This document shows positions 12,186 through 12,426 of a stretch of DNA of 12,426 bases, piece by piece. Positions within the stretch are counted from its first letter, which is position 1. Every line of letters begins with the position of its first letter. Both the position numbers and the translations under genes were made by a program. Where the stretch lies: NCBI GenBank assembly GCA_019662005.1, contig JAIFWG010000011.1:1-12426 (forward strand). The letters are read 5' to 3'. The stretch comes from Candidatus Parcubacteria bacterium. Its GTDB lineage: Bacteria > Patescibacteriota > Minisyncoccia > 2-02-FULL-40-12 > GWA2-44-9. The notes below the pieces were generated by a model, which was given only the letters and a program-made list of their open reading frames with translations, did no database searches and was not told the DNA's origin.

Positions 12186-12426
12186 ATGAAATTTGAGGTC
12201 GCACCTAAAGGTATTCCCATAAAAATGAAATTTGAAGTCATAACAATCTTTCCTAATTTTTTTGAAAGCTTTAATAAAGAAGCCTTAATTTCTCGCGCCC
12301 AAAATAAAAAATTAATTTCTATAAAAACGCATAACTTAAGAGACTACGCCGATGATAAGCGGGGGACCATCGATGGTCGGCCATATGGAGGCGGAGCGGG
12401 CATGGTTTTGCTCTTTGTCTCTCCCC
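12186..12426 (+). CDS. trmD: tRNA (guanine-N1-)-methyltransferase TrmD, 5' part
   Basis: TrmD methylates G37 next to the anticodon and keeps reading frame; it is a SPOUT (knotted) enzyme using S-adenosylmethionine. About 80 codons are present before the right edge. The core begins FEVITIFPNFF, then LRDYADDKRGTIDGRPYGGGAGM, the family's conserved first block; the usual DDRPYGGG appears as DGRPYGGG. Two in-frame ATGs open the gene, at 12186 and 12225, each followed by nearly the same codons (MKFEV). The second gives the length expected of the family; the first adds 13 residues and fits the predicted leaderless transcript. AAAGG lies 13 bases before the second ATG, rather far for a Shine-Dalgarno sequence. 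The last residues (LLFVSP) do not look like TrmD, which normally continues with a Lys/Glu-Pro stretch, so the final 15-20 bases may be an assembly-edge error. Confidence 0.9.
   Translation, partial: MKFEVAPKGIPIKMKFEVITIFPNFFESFNKEALISRAQNKKLISIKTHNLRDYADDKRGTIDGRPYGGGAGMVLLFVSP

Noticed and set aside
1..12426. CRISPR array, insertion sequence, prophage or toxin-antitoxin genes
   Set aside because: No regularly spaced repeats, transposase, integrase or recognisable toxin pair on either strand; the only repeat of note is the 34-base element.

Overview
The window looks like bacterial chromosome from a compact, A+T-leaning genome. Gene content and style suggest Patescibacteria (CPR, Parcubacteria-like): a secreted peptidoglycan-binding/CARDB protein, an M16 peptidase, an AI-2E permease, a class A beta-lactamase-like exported protein, tRNAs without encoded CCA, tight gene packing and very few Shine-Dalgarno sequences. 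The lineage is an inference; no marker here proves it. TGA is used as an ordinary stop, so code 11 fits.

Layout. Positions 1-1608 read leftward: the 5' part of an unidentified gene running off the left edge, a secreted protein with one peptidoglycan-binding-like domain and two CARDB repeats, and an initiator tRNA-Met. A second CAU tRNA diverges from it at 1678, with the two promoters back to back. A small three-helix membrane protein follows (1811-2356). From 2465 to 11261 lies a rightward run: M16 peptidase, AI-2E permease, rsmI, metG, tatD, leuS and a beta-lactamase-like serine hydrolase. Most junctions overlap or are separated by a few bases. The exception is a 180-base gap between metG and tatD, where a 54-residue membrane protein gene with its own promoter and terminator appears to be encoded on the minus strand. 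After a TTGACA promoter come the KH-domain RNA-binding gene (khpA type), a zinc-ribbon membrane protein between two terminators, and the 5' end of trmD running off the right edge.

Functional theme. rsmI (16S rRNA methylation), metG and leuS (tRNA charging), two CAU tRNAs, khpA and trmD (tRNA m1G37) make this a translation neighbourhood. Cell-envelope genes (M16, AI-2E, serine hydrolase, CARDB protein, two small membrane proteins) are interleaved with it.

The most interesting non-gene signals are: a perfect 34-base element present twice in opposite orientation (176-209 and 1764-1797), which is both a terminator-like dyad and a plausible promoter/operator; the antisense small gene at 6924-7088; promoters whose -35 boxes sit inside the preceding terminator hairpin; and a near-duplicated start region in trmD.
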